Source: Vitrella brassicaformis (Eukaryota > Sar > Vitrellaceae). Taken from it: 34,131 bases of DNA. Below the pieces are notes generated by a model. The model ran no database searches. It had not been told where the DNA came from and saw only the letters and a program-made list of their open reading frames with translations. The position numbers and the translations under genes were made by a program. The stretch covers positions 17,407 through 51,537 of the forward strand of contig CDMY01000563.1 of NCBI GenBank assembly GCA_001179505.1, in the 5' to 3' direction. Of the stretch, positions 9,759-21,844 are shown piece by piece; the stretch's first letter is position 1; each line of letters starts with the position of its first letter.

Positions 9759-11742
9759 ATGGCAGGCGTCCGGCAGACGATGAAGGCAGCCCAAGGTGGG
9801 ATGAATGAATGAAGAAAGCATCTGCATCATCGTCCGTCCCACCGGCGCCTGCCTTATTGGGGTGTGCCCGGATGTGGATGTCTGTCTGATCAGTGCGTGA
9901 GTTTGGCTCCAAGTTGGAGATATGCGATGTGCCCATCCCCGAGCCGGGCCACGATGAAGTGCTGATCGAGCTCAAGGCCTGCGGCGTCTGCCACACAGGT
10001 TGAGTGGGGGCGGCAGAAGGATGATTTAAGCTCTCTTCTCCACTCGTTGTGTGTTGTTCTTGCCTGCCTGCCTGCCTGCCTGTCTGCCTGTGTGTCCTGT
10101 GTGTCCTGTGTGTGTGTGGGTGCAGATCTGCACGTGGTGGACGGCGATTGGGAGGTCAAGGCCGACCTGCCGCGCACTCCTGGGCACGAGGGCATCGGGG
10201 TGAGTGACGACAGACACACCGACACATCTCTACCTGGGTCAGAAGGGTGGTCCTGATGCTTGGGTGTCTGTCTGATTTGTTGGGTCGTTGGGTCGGTCAG
10301 CATGTGGTGTCGGTAGGCTCCTCCGTGACCAATGTGAAAGTGGGGGAACGGGTCGGTGTCCCCTGGCTCTACAACACCTGCATGGCCTGCCGTGACTGCC
10401 TGGGGGGAAACGAAAATCTATGCGCCAAGGGGGTGGGCAACGGGGGCACGGATAAGAAAGAAAGAAACACACACGCACACATGGCCGATGGATGGATGCT
10501 CTCATGGGATCTCATCCACTCCCTGGTGTGCTGTGCTGCCTGCAGCAACAACAGGCCGGCTTCTCAGTCAACGGATGCTTCGCCGAGTTCGTTGTCGCCA
10601 AGGGACTCTTCGTCGCCAAGTAACAGAGGCCGACTATGCCGCGGCATCATGCTGCGCTGCATGCTTGGCATCTCCGTGGTGTAGAATCCCCGCCAAGCTG
10701 AGTGACATCGAGGCTGTCCCCATCATGTGTGCGGGGGTCACAGTATACCGTGGGCTCAAGGAGACCAACGTGAAGCCTTTCCAGACCGTCGTCATTGCTG
10801 GTGCTGGTGGTGGACTGGGCCACGTGGCGGTGCAGTACGCCAAAACCATGGCCTTGGTGGGGTGCCTTTCCACACGAGTGTTCCATTGGTATGAGTGCAT
10901 TTTTGTGTGTGTGTGTGTGTGTGTGGTGCAGAGAGTCATCGGCATTGGTGAAGAACAGCACCGATAGCCACGTGTTGGTGTTGTGTGTTATGCGTAGGCC
11001 TGTGTGCTCGCCCTGTGTGTGTCAGACGGTGGCGATGAGAAGATGAAGCTGCTCAAAGACCTCGGCTGCGACGAGACCATCGACTTTATGCAGGTCAAGG
11101 ACGTGCCGGCGAGGGTGCTCGAGCTGACCCACGGCGACGGTGCTGAGGGCGCCCTGCTCGTGGCCGCCTCGCCCAGAGTGTTCTCACAGGCCATCGAGTG
11201 AGTGTGTGAGTGGAGGAACTGAATGGCAACATCACAGCAGCTGGAATGAACGCTTATCTGCGGCTGTGTGTAGATACCTGCGACCTGGAGGCACTGCTGT
11301 TGTCATTGCGCTGCCGCCGGGGACCTTCCCGACGCCCATCTTCAAAACCGTCCTCAAGGGACTGAACATCAAGGGCAGGTGCGTGTGCCAGTAGGGAACA
11401 CCACAGGACACCCCACCTGCTCGCCATCAAACACCGTCTGCTGTCTGGTTGTTGTCCATCAGCATCGTGGGGACACGCCTCGACCTGCAGGTCAGTCAGG
11501 AGATGAGTGAGATGAGCCCCACTCAGCCGTGAATTGTCGGGCTCTGTGTGTGTGTGTGTGTGTGTGTGTTGTCCGGCTGACCCCAACATATACCATTCAT
11601 TCAGGAGGCGCTGGATTTGGCGGCGAGAGGCGGAATCCGCGCCCACATCGAGACCAAGAGGCTCAGCGACGTCAACGACGCCCTGGACATGCTGCGGCAG
11701 ATGAAAGTGAGCGGCCGACTCGTCCTTGACTACACCACGTGA
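9759..11742 (+). CDS. Zinc-dependent alcohol dehydrogenase (medium-chain MDR family, AdhP/yeast ADH-like)
   Basis: Oxidises alcohols or reduces aldehydes with NAD(P), probably in the cytosol. Exons 9759-9795, 9894-9998, 10126-10199, 10301-10432, 10546-10619, 10685-10856, 10932-10947, 11026-11197, 11274-11378, 11463-11490 and 11605-11742 sum to 1053 nt (350 aa, the usual length). Catalytic zinc ligands are Cys45 (GVCHTD), His68-Glu69 (GHEG) and Cys156 (CAGVTVY). The structural zinc site is complete at Cys99, 102, 105 and 113. The Rossmann motif is [14 protein letters not shown]. Exon 7 is only 16 nt; it restores the phase and supplies the beta-strand RVIGI of the nucleotide fold. The donor after residue 116 (GGG/gtgggc) is the least certain junction. 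No targeting peptide is visible. Substrate preference cannot be read from the sequence. Confidence 0.94.
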
Positions 11743-13047
11743 GCTACCGAGAGGCCTGCGCTGACGACATTGAAGCATTTCCAGGAGTGGCTGTCGCATG
11801 CTTGGGCGGGCTGGGCGGGGCTTGTAAGTGCTTTACTTGTGTGAATGTCTGTCTGTCTGTGTCTGCACGTGTGTGTGTGTGTGTGTGTGTGAACGTGCTC
11901 CTGCCTGCCTGCCTGTGCATTTGGGTGTCTTTTTCTTGGCACGTGTATCCAATTAAGCGGTGCTGGCAGGTAGGTAGGAAGGCAGGCAGGCAGGTGCGTG
12001 TCAGCGTGCGTCTTTTTAGCCCGATCGAAGAGGCTTTGGTCGTCTGAGACAGGACGGCCTTTAGCTGTTGAGTGAGTGAGTTGTAAGTCAGTGTTTCTGA
12101 AGGAAGGGCATGCAGACTGAAGCAGTCAGTGGCGGGGTGTTTTTTTTGGTGGTTGTAGCAAGCAGTGTATTCAGTCCATCGCGCCATTGGCTGGCGTCTT
12201 TTTCTATCTAGCGTTGCTCCGCTCCCTGCAGGCCTGGTTGCCTGTCTTTGCTATGTATGTTAGCATGCGAGAGACCGTGCGACTGTCTGTGGTGTGAGGG
12301 GGGGACGCTGCCGGGTTGGTTGGGTGTGGGAGAGTGTAGGAGTGTATGATGTGTTGCATCGCGCCATTGGCGTTGCTCTCTGTCTGTCTGTCTGTCTGCC
12401 TGTTTTCCTAAACATGCGAGAGACCCGTGCGACTGTCTGTGTGTCCGTCGATGAATGTGTGTCGGCCGATTCACCGTTCATCGAGATGTGCACGGCTGTT
12501 GGAACCAATACTGCATGACATGAATTCAATTCATGGTGGTCAGGTCAGGGATGCATTGATTGTCCATGGGAGCGTACAAAGTGTGGCATACGAGTCAAAA
12601 ATGCATGGCCATGGATGGGCCACCCGGGCATGCGAAGTTCACACCGATGAACGCACTCGCAGCCAGGCAATCGACAGGTCATTCGATACGCAGGCAGGTA
12701 AATCAGTTGCGGTCTGTGCACCGTCTGGCGCTTGCTATGTTGAATCCTACAAAGTGTAATCATCTCACAGCCACGTACTCAGCTTCTAACCTGCACACTG
12801 ACTGACCCCATCGGGCATGGCATGCGTGCAGGATTCCCCTCCCCTCTCTCTCGATGAAAATGCACCGACAGTAAGAGAGACAGACGACGTCTGTGGATAA
12901 CGTCGTACGAACATGATGTGATGCATACATCTTTCTCTCCATTGAAGGCACAAATTACATGGAAGCACCATACATGCGAGAGACACCCAAAACACACATG
13001 CGCAGGCGTGTCATCTGTCCTCTCTCCACAGATGCCTGCTCATCTCT
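11743..13047. other. Tail-to-tail intergenic region with an imperfect local duplication
   Basis: About 1.3 kb between the alcohol dehydrogenase and deacetylase stop codons. It is rich in (TG)n, (TCTG)n and (GGCA)n tracts. An imperfect duplication is visible: the segment around 12176-12298 (CGCGCCATTGGC ... CATGCGAGAGACC, GTGCGACTGTCTGTG) recurs at about 12355-12445 with the same elements in the same order. From 12450 to 13040 only short chance reading frames appear, and I recognise no gene. Confidence 0.55.
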
Positions 13048-13672
13048 CTATGTCTGCAGCACCGCACCGCCCTTGCTCTTGACCTTGGCCTTATACACTT
13101 GCTTCTTGACGCGACGAGCGTCACTTGCCTCCTCCTCATGTTCACCAGCAGCAGCAGCAGCTGAATGGCCAAGACACACACATATACATGGGCATACGCG
13201 TGTGAGCCAATGCGTGGATGAATGTGTGTGTCAGTCTGTATGCATCTCTTCTGTCTCACTTGAGCGGCGTCGGCGACAAGGGCAGCTACGTGTACAGCGG
13301 CCGCAGGTGCCTCTTCCTCGTCCTCCTCTTGGCCACCACGGCAGCAGCAGCCTCCTCCCCAGCGCCTTCCCCAGCCTCAGCAGCATGCGATACAGCGGCG
13401 TGAGCGTTTCCTTGCTGTGTCTATCTGCGGGGGACATGTCGATGTCGGGTGGTGTGAAAGGCTGCTGCTCCTGCTGCTGGTGATGTTCAGATAGAGCTGG
13501 GGGTTGCAGGAGTGGTGCGCGAATGCCTTGTATCTCCTCCTCCATCTCGGCATCAGCTGTCGTCATGTGGCCAAGCTTGGGTTTCTTGGTGGATGGAAAC
13601 TCCTCCTCCTCGCGCTGGCGTTTATGGCAAAGAGACTCTTGGGGAGGGACAAATGGCGGGGCGGCGGGGGTT

Positions 13673-13703
<31 letters not shown>

Positions 13704-16700
13704 TGCCAGCAGGGGGCGGTGCGAGAGGAGACGGAGGAGACGCCGGAAAGAGAGACCTCCAGTCGCCATTGTGGGCTTCCTGACGCGACACGTAGTCATT
13801 CTCTTTTTTGTCATCTCTCATCCATCCATCCATCCGTTCAGCAGTCTCTCCTATCCCGGGCAGCTGCTCCTGCTGTGGGTGCTGCTGCTGCTGTGGCTCG
13901 TCTTTCTCCTCTTGCTCGTCGGTGTATAGCGGCTGGCCCGGTGGGGGAGCGAAGGGGCCGGGAAGGGCTGGTGGGGAGACACCGCAGCTTGGTCCATAGA
14001 AGGGGCGTCTTGCTCCTCTTGCTCGATCCTTTCGTCCTCATCCGGCTCCTCTTCCTCGCTGTCCTCGTAGGTGTCTACCGGCTGACCCTCATAGCCCTCC
14101 CTCTCGCCACCAACATCCTCAGGCTGAGGCGGGGGTGGGTAATTCAGTGAGGCGACAGATGCCGCTGCAGCAGCAGCAGCAGCAGCAGCAGGGTGTGGCA
14201 CGGCAGGAGGCGCCACGAATACAGATGCGGCAAACTTCTCGGCTTCGTCATCCTCTGCTTCCTCGTGGCCCTCTTCACTTTCCTCCTCGCTGCCCGACAC
14301 TTCTTCCCATCCACTTCTCGGCGCACCAGAGTACTGGAAGGGCGTGTCACTGACAAACGAACAGACGACACAATGAAGGACAGTGATTGGTTGGCAAGTA
14401 GGTGCCTAGGTAAGTCTTACGTGGATTGCGAGCATGCGGTGACAAGTTGTTGGTGCTGTTGGAGAGCCTGCTCTGCTTTCCCTGGATCTACCTCATGAGA
14501 ATAGACACGTTGAGTGGGGGTGTACATGAGGGCTTTGACATGAGCCGCCACGCTTTGCGCCAGGGGGGATAGCGCGTTACCGCGAGTGCTATATCCACCC
14601 TCCAGAACCGACACTGATGGATTGATACATACACAAGCAAGGCGTGCATCGCGAGTGTGGGCCTTCTGTTTCTGCTGGTCGTCGCCGGCCTACCAACTCT
14701 GGCATTGCTGTTCTCGTTTGCGATGGTCATCAGCTTTTGGGTGGCCCACTCATAGTCCCATTCAGATAAGATGGACCGCCTGCCGCCGCCCAGGTCATCT
14801 CTCTTATGACCATCGAAGCCCGCTGAGATGAAGATAATGTCTATACACCACACAGAGGCGGAAAAGAGGAAGAATGAAAGACTTCCTGTCGTCGCTGTCT
14901 GTCTGTCTGTCTCTGTCTTTTGTCTGTCTGTCTCTTTGTCTTACCTGGTTTAAACTCCCTGAGTGGCTGCAGCACTTTGGTCTCAAAGTGAAGTCTGAAC
15001 CCGAACACCTTTTCCCTTAAGGCATGCGTCGTCCGCTCCTCCAGCCAGTGTCGCGCCATCCTCTCTTCACCAGCATTCTCCGCCTCCCCCTCATCAGCGT
15101 TCCTCACCGCCCCCTCAGGCCGCTGTGGTGCATCAATCTCCTCAAGGCCGGCCAGCTTGCACATCTCCGGCCGTCTCTGCTGGTCGTAGATGTTGGTGCA
15201 GTGCCTGATGGGCCGGAGGGGTACATTGATGACGGTAGGGGAGGGCCGAAGAGCTGGCGAGTCAACACGGTCGCTGCCGCCCTGCGCCTCAGGGAGGTCA
15301 TGGGTGGGGCCGCCAGTCCCAGGATAGAATTCCGTCGACGGATCGTAGACTGAACAAAGAGCAAAAGGCACCGGAGACAGACCAATCAGATGGTGATGCT
15401 GTGGCTTGCTTGTGCGCTGCGGTTACCATGTATCGATGCGAAGAAAAGGTTGGATGTATCCGTCTCATCAAGCCACATCTGGACGGCGTCTTCCGTCAAA
15501 GTGAGGCCTTTAGCCTGCACAAACCGACCTGAACCAACTGGGAACGACACCTGCACACATCCATCGCAACAAGACGAGATAGCGACGGATACAGTGAGGG
15601 TCAATGAAATGTTCGTCCTGGCTACGAGGGAGGATTGAGTTGAGCTCACCTGGTGTTGCCTGACACGTCTTCGGACGTTTCGCACGATGATCTCAGTTCC
15701 ATTGCCGTGGTGGACGTCGAAGTCCACGATAGCTATCCGCTCCACACCTACACATACACTCACGCACATACATACATACATACGGGTGATCACAAAAGTT
15801 GAGAAGCGTACCCCGCCTCCAGTGGAATGCGCGGGCGTACGCGGCCCCGATGGCCACATTATTGAGCAGGCAGAAGCCCTGGCTGCCCGTACTGCATTCA
15901 GTGATACAGGCACAAACATCCATCCATTTGCCCATTGTCTGTGGTTGGTATTGATTCATACATGCGGTCTTCGTCCTCTGTGTCCTCGACATTAGCCCCT
16001 GCTGGACCCAAATGATGACCCGGCGGACGGACTGCACACAGCAAGCAAGGAGGAACAAACAATTTGCATTCATCCACGAATGGATGGCATGTCTCCTTGT
16101 ACTGGCGCAAAAGGCATTTCTGATGTTGGTTGTTGGGTCCATGACCTTATCCACCTGTATATTACGGCACATGACTTAAGTGAGCTTTAGCCTTTTAGGG
16201 GAAGTCTCTAACTATAGCGTTCTGCAACAACCTACCGCATCAATGACCGCACCCGCAGCACACATGGCCGCATTGAGCGAGTGGGAGCTCAACGGAGTGT
16301 CTTTGTCGAAATCTGCATGAACAACCATACAGCACACAGAGGAAAATGTACGGTTGCCAAGGCTGTTGCTGTCGGTGTGTGCGGTGTGACATTCTACCTG
16401 TCCGACCACCCAAGTGGTCACGAAGCTGCTGGGTGCTGACGGATGAAGAAAAAGAGAATAGGTGCGTATGTTCATTGCTTTCTTTACGTCTCCTCGCTGT
16501 TGATGGCTTACGCTTTTTTGAGGCTGTCGACGTATTTGAGTTCGTGCACGCGGAGGATGTCTGCCAGACGGACGGGTGGCGGGTCACTGGTGAACACGGT
16601 GCTCTGGAAGTCGGCCGTGCGCAAGACACCGAGCTGCTCCTTCACCAACACCTGACGGCAGATACAATACTCAGTCATTTGTCGCTGTCTGTCTGTCTGT

Positions 16701-18917
16701 CTGTCTGTGCTGTCTATCTTACCTCCATTCTTGTGGCATTTTCCGGCGTGTCACTGATTTGCTGAAGCCGCGTACTGGGGTCGTCCGACGGCTCGGGCAG
16801 CTCCAGATGCTTGCTGCACACAAATGCATGCACCCAGAGCGACAGTCGATATAGCCGCATCATTTTAGGGGAGCTTACGGGCACTCTGGATGGGTGATGA
16901 TTGCAGTGCGGAGTTTGGTGGGGATGCCCGACTCTGGGTTGCTCCCTGCCCCTTCCAGCAGCAGAGGGCCGTCCTGCCGCAATTGGCACACCTTGGACTC
17001 GATCATTGACATGAGACAATCGGAGGCTCCCTTTCCAGCTGATTGACCAGCTTCAGCTGCCCCTTGCTGCAAGACGCCAATGACGTGGTCGAACTCATCT
17101 TGGTAACCACAGTGCAGAGCTGCCTGGCGAAACTCATCCATCATTTCCTGAACACATACATGTCCAACAACAGGAATCACAGTGAGGGCGCCAAATCAAA
17201 GTATCTGCTCCTCACGGCCTCCACCTCCTGCTCGCGCAGGGCGAAGAGCATCAACAAGGCCATCAAACAACGCCACGCACCCCTGTTGACCACAAATGGG
17301 TCAATCAAGCAGTCAGTTGGCATCCATGAAATATTCACGTGCCATGTGCCTCATCATCGTTATCTTGCCTTTCGATGGCTCTGAGTATGTGCGCCTTCGT
17401 AACTTGGATGCCTCCCCCCGTCACGAGCGCCTTGACGCACATCCATGCACCCGATGTCCGCGAGTCAATAGCGTAGTCAAGCGCCAGGTTGCCGTGGTAG
17501 TCCTGACAAACAGAACACGACACAACACAACACAATCTCATCTGATCTGGCTTCATGCACTTTGTTTTCATACCGGTACGTCGGCCTCGACGTGCTTGAT
17601 CAAAAGTTCCACGATGTCTGCGGCGCCGACCTGGGCAGCCCGGTGCAGGACAGTACAGCCGTTGTAGTCTCTGGCGTTGCACGAAGGGCTGGGGTGCTCG
17701 AAAGCGATCAACAATTGTAGGCACTTCAACACATCGGCGCGGCACTCCTCGAACCCTGACAGATACATACACAGATACGTGCACCCAGGCAATTCATGCC
17801 AGGTACCCGTGTCATGTCATTCCCTCCTTTTCTGACGCACCAGCCATTGCCAGAGGAAGAATGATGGTGGGTATGTTGTTGTAGCCCCCTTTCAGACTGA
17901 GAATGTCCTCGTCCAGCCACTGGCACGCCCCCTTGCCCTTGCCCTTGCCCTTTCCCAGGCCGCCGCTGGTATCGATTTGGGCCGCACGAAGGACCTCTAC
18001 TGCTGCGCCCATGAGCGCCTCGAGAAACTTGGGCTTGGCGTGCAATAGACACAACTTGGCCGGCGGCAGCTCAGCGCGGTCCGCACCGTCACCCACAATT
18101 CCAATACCTGCAAACAAACAGACGACGAAGATAAGAAGACCCGTGTCTCTGTGAGTCGTGCTTTTTTCCCTTCCATTATGAGATTGGTAATGTGGCAGCC
18201 CGAGTGCTGTCTCGAAGTCCTCGAAGTTGTCGGAGTATATCGTGTCGCCGAGCTCTCGTCCGTGGATGAATCGAAGTTGTCTCGCGTGAGGAACTGGAGC
18301 ACGATGTCGTCCTCAGTGATGCCACTGGCGGTGTCGTCGAAGAGTCTGCGGCCGGGTGGGGGAGGGATGAGGCTGGGAAAGGGCTGGTGGGGAGGCATCT
18401 CATGTTCCATGGGAGAGGTCTCCTCCTCCTCCTCCTCTTCCTTGATGCTCTCGTCCTCCTCCTCCTCCTCCTCTTCCTCCTCTTCCTCCTCTTCCTCGAT
18501 GCTCTCGTCCTCCTCCAGCTCCTCTTCCACGTTGTCCTCGTGTGTGTCTGGCGGCTGGCCCTCATAGCCCTCCCTCTCGCCACCCACATCAGGCGGAGGC
18601 TTGTGCTCCTCCTCGCCCACATCCTCCACCTGCTCATCCTGGACAGCCTCGTCCACGATCTCGCCACTCGGGTGGTCCACTACTGGCGCAGCCGCCTCGT
18701 ACTCGACATCCATTAGATTCTCCTCACTGGTGCCCACGTCTGCATCCATGTCCTGTTGGGGTGGGACTTCAGCATAAGCCGCCTGGTTCATCATGCTTCC
18801 AGCAGCAGAGGGCGTGGGGGACGATTGCGGCGGGGGAAGCGGGGGGGGCTCATCGCAATCGAAGAACTGCTCAGAATGTTGCCTGCTGGCCATCGGAGAG
18901 GAGAAGTTGTGACCCAT
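13048..18917 (-). CDS. Class II histone deacetylase with N-terminal ankyrin repeats and acidic modules
   Basis: Predicted nuclear zinc-dependent lysine deacetylase. The N terminus (from ATG 18917) is Pro-rich, then very acidic (poly-Glu). Ankyrin-like repeats follow in exons 18107-17841, 17755-17574, 17502-17369, 17282-17216 and 17147-16879 (e.g. GCTVLHRAAQVGAADIVELL). The deacetylase domain uses exons 16813-16723, 16651-16512, 16435-16398, 16312-16236, 16154-16103, 16031-15962, 15891-15812, 15747-15650, 15550-15427, 15349-14945, 14840-14694 and 14613-14421. Catalytic motifs are intact: RPPGHH, GFCLLNN, DFDVHHGNGTE, SAGFDGH and LEGGY. A second acidic module starts at 14349. The frame meets a stop at 13851-13853. 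A possible further intron (donor near 13982, acceptor near 13793) leads to an Ala/Gln-rich block with KKPKL and a last exon 13160-13048 (basic tail). Without that splice, 13833-13048 is a separate gene. The first exon's donor is unresolved. Confidence 0.8.
13900..14130 (-). repeat. Acidic module, copy 2 (partner at 18340-18600)
   Basis: The minus-strand frame encodes DVGGEREGYEGQPVDTYED, then a Glu/Asp-rich run and PHQPFP, then RYTPTS. The same order occurs near the N terminus of the same predicted protein (18600-18250: DVGGEREGYEGQPPDTHED, poly-Glu, PHQPFP, RYTPT). Similarity persists at base level (gggctggtggggag shared), so this is a direct duplication about 4.4 kb apart on the same strand. 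Confidence 0.75.
18340..18600 (-). repeat. Acidic module, copy 1, with long poly-Glu run
   Basis: N-terminal partner of the duplication at 13900-14130. The Glu run (plus-strand CTC/CTT repeats, 18420-18500) is longer here than in the other copy. This suggests codon-repeat expansion after duplication. Confidence 0.7.
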
Positions 18918-19362
18918 CTTTCTTCTGGAGCGATGAGCAGCGCGAGACTGCAAGCTTGGACCACTCCCCCTGCAGAGATCTGCGACTTGTTGAGGCCGCA
19001 GGGTGCTGGCAGACGCACCTCAGCCGCTGATCTCTGCCTTACTGTCCTCAATTCGTCTCTAATGTGTTTCGCTTCGGGCTGCGGTGCTGTCTGAGGTGGC
19101 AGGAGGACCGCCGGTACGACTGCTGATCACACAGGGACCATTCGAATGACACACTGGCGAGAGGGGCTATCAGCGGAGGCAGGAACGTTGCGCATCTGAC
19201 GAGGGAGGGTGACGAAGGCGGGGGCTCTGCTTGAGCTGAAAGATCTACCGGTGAGGCACTGAAAAGGACCACAGTCCGATGCATCATCCACTGCTACTCT
19301 TTTCGTTTGTTTCGGTTCGGGTGCGTCATTCAGGTTGTCCCTTCACACCAACCGATCCAGCG
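18918..19362. promoter_or_regulatory. Divergent promoter region between deacetylase and proline-rich protein genes
   Basis: A 445-bp spacer between opposite start codons. It contains AGATCTGC at 18976-18983 in the context GCAGAGATCTGCGA, close to the palindrome core at 4301-4312. The promoter role is inferred from position and the shared octamer. Confidence 0.55.
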
Positions 19363-20576
19363 ATGAGCGCGGCTTTCAGCTCCCACCCGCAGGCGCACAC
19401 GCCCTCCTCTGCCTCCCCGGCCCACATGCACACCCCCACTGCATCCACCCCCATGAACGTCGACAGCACACACCAGGTCGTCGCCAGCCATCAGCAGCCG
19501 GTGGCAGGCAACGTGCCGCGGATGGACAGGGCGGGTTCCAGTGAGAGCAATACGGTGTCGAGTGGGGGGCGGTCGTCGAGCATCGCCAGCCGCAAGTTCA
19601 CTTCCCGTCCCGGCATCATCGCCGAGCCAAAACGCAGCCTGCTGGTCGACACTCTGGGCGAATCGTCGCCTGCCCGCCCCCCCATCCCTCTCAACCACAC
19701 TGCGTCCACCGCACCGCCACCACGACCACCACTACCAAAAAAGAGCGGCTGTCCGTCCGACTACTCGATGTTGCTCTCCAACCCGGAGCCCATCTTCCGC
19801 CGCTCGCACAGTGGGCTGCAGTCACACCCGCCGCTTCCCCCACTTCCCGTGCTCGCCAAGATGCACCTGCACCCCTACCTGGCTTTCCGGGCGCCCGCAG
19901 CATGTCACACGAAGCCGGCCGCAGCAGGAGAGGGAGGGAGAGATGGCAAGGCTGACCGGACAAAGAGGCGGCTGCAGCTGGAGTTGAGGCGGCTGGGCGG
20001 TGACGACGTGCCGTCCATCAAGAAGGAGCCGCCGCGTGATCGCGTCAAGAAGGAGGGGAAGCGAGAGGCCAAGTGGCGGATCGGGGAGGCCAACCGCCCA
20101 CGACTCATCCAGACATCCACCCCGTAGGACAGACACGCAACGGCAATACCCATGCATACGCACATCGCTACCTGTCTGTCTGTCTGTCCTTCAGTCCCCA
20201 CATTGTGCCTCTCGCCTCCCCCTCCATCCTCACGCCCACCTCGCCATTCGGCCCCTTCGACCTCTCCCCCCCGCCATTGGCATTCTCATCACCCACCCAG
20301 TGGCCGGCTGTGACGCGCAGCAAGCGCACCAGCATCAAGAGGAAGCCCCCGGTGCGGCAGCGTCTGCGCAGAGAGGACGGCTGGCAGGATGTGTATGAGG
20401 GCAGTCACGCTGCCGAGAAGGGGTGGCTTGCACATGCTTGCGGCGAGGATGAGTCGTCTCTGAAGGTCCGTCGCGGTGTGCGGTGGACGGAGCTGTCGCT
20501 GTTTGTGCGCGTCCAGAGCTCGGCGAATGAGGTCACCCTGGTGCACATCCCTCCCTGCAACCAGTCGTTCGAGTAA
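19363..20576 (+). CDS. Unrecognised proline-rich, basic protein
   Basis: Two exons, 19363-20123 and 20195-20576, joined at phase 2 (CC/T), sum to 1143 nt (380 aa). I do not recognise a family. The first 190 residues are low-complexity: Ser/Thr/Pro/His-rich, with Pro stretches such as APPPRPPLPKK. Basic clusters follow (TKRRLQLELRR, KRKPPVRQRLRR) that look like nuclear-localisation signals. The C-terminal ~60 residues are more ordered and conserved-looking, containing KVRRGVRWTELSLFVRV. RVxW-type motifs bind protein phosphatase 1 in other proteins, but that reading is speculative. The gene is head-to-head with the deacetylase, so a nuclear role would fit the context. The intron has a TCTG-repeat tract before the acceptor. 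Confidence 0.72.
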
Positions 20577-21844
20577 AGACATACGGCGAGAGAAACATGA
20601 CGAGGTCGGCCGTCAGATGGCGGAAGTGGAGACGAGGGTGCAGCAGCAGGAAGGCAGCGAAGGATCCGCAGCGCCTGCTGCTGCCCCCTCGTCTCCATGT
20701 CTACTATCATGCGGTCGACCTTGATCTTACTGCACTGTCCTGTGGCATGTGTATGTGTGTGTGTGTGTGTGTGCTGTGGTGGTTGGCGTTTTGGGTTGGG
20801 TGCTGCTGCCTGTGTTGGTGTTTTGCGTTTTTGCGGCTACGTGCATGTGTGTGTAGTATTACTGTCTATTTGGATACCATACAATTCGACCTCCCGTACT
20901 TGGGGAGGGGGAAGGGGAGGGGGCTGACTGCTGACAGACAGAGACAGAGACAGAGAGAGAGAGAGAGAGAGAGAAAGGCAGACAGACAGAGAGACAGAGA
21001 TGAAAGAGACAGGCTGTCCGTTGAATCATGGCAGCATCCGGGTGTGACGCAAGACAGACGAGATCGGCCAGCGTCACGCATCTGTCTGGTCAGAGTTGCG
21101 TGTCACGAGTGTGTTGGTTAGTTAAGCCGCAAGTGTGACATCGTGTGCGCCGCTCTGAGTGAGTCGGTTGGCCAGAGTCTGATAGATAGTGCCCTATGAG
21201 TCGAGCGAGAGAGAGCCAGCAGCGAGAGAAAGATGGAGGATTTGAGTCTTATCGTAATTAAGCCTGTCTTCTGGATGGGAGGGGATCTTGTGCGTGGGTG
21301 CGTCTGATGGCCCACTTGGACTACAAAAGGGACATAACAGACAGATGAATCCGAAATATAGTGTCACGCAGAAGCTCGTTCTTCCTTCTCAAGCACACAT
21401 ATGCTGGCAAACCTATCCACCCAAAGACAGCCCAATATGAGGGATTGGCTGATGTTGACTCATCTGCTTGAGCACAAAGGCCCGAAGGCTTACGGATCGA
21501 TAGTGTCACAAGGCCCTTACAGGGGTCGGTCATCATTCTATCCTATACACACCAACCAATGTCGACGCCTCTTTCTTGCTTCCCCTGCACACACCCCACC
21601 ACGGAAGCGACAGATACGGAGCAGAACGTGTCCCCTAGCAGAAGCGTCCGGAAGAGGTGTACAAGAGGAATCAAGGAAAAGTGCGTACCACCTTGGCGAG
21701 ACAGACGCTCACACGACACAAAGACTACCTCCAGCTAGCTATGGTCTTGTCTCACACTTGCATGGGATAGCCCACACGCGACACGACAACAAGAACACCA
21801 CGATAAAAACCACGGTCACGGGGGGCACGCAGCGCGCAACATCA
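20577..21844. other. Tail-to-tail intergenic region with GA/CAGA simple repeats
   Basis: About 1.27 kb between the proline-rich gene and ClpB stops. It holds a (TG)n tract near 20750, a purine-rich GAGACAGA / (GA)n tract at 20936-21010, and weak open frames without family features. I see no gene. Confidence 0.55.

Noticed and set aside
12208-13000. Several 60-110 codon frames in the 12-13 kb spacer
   Set aside because: No splice-supported continuity, no recognisable domains, and comparable frames on both strands.
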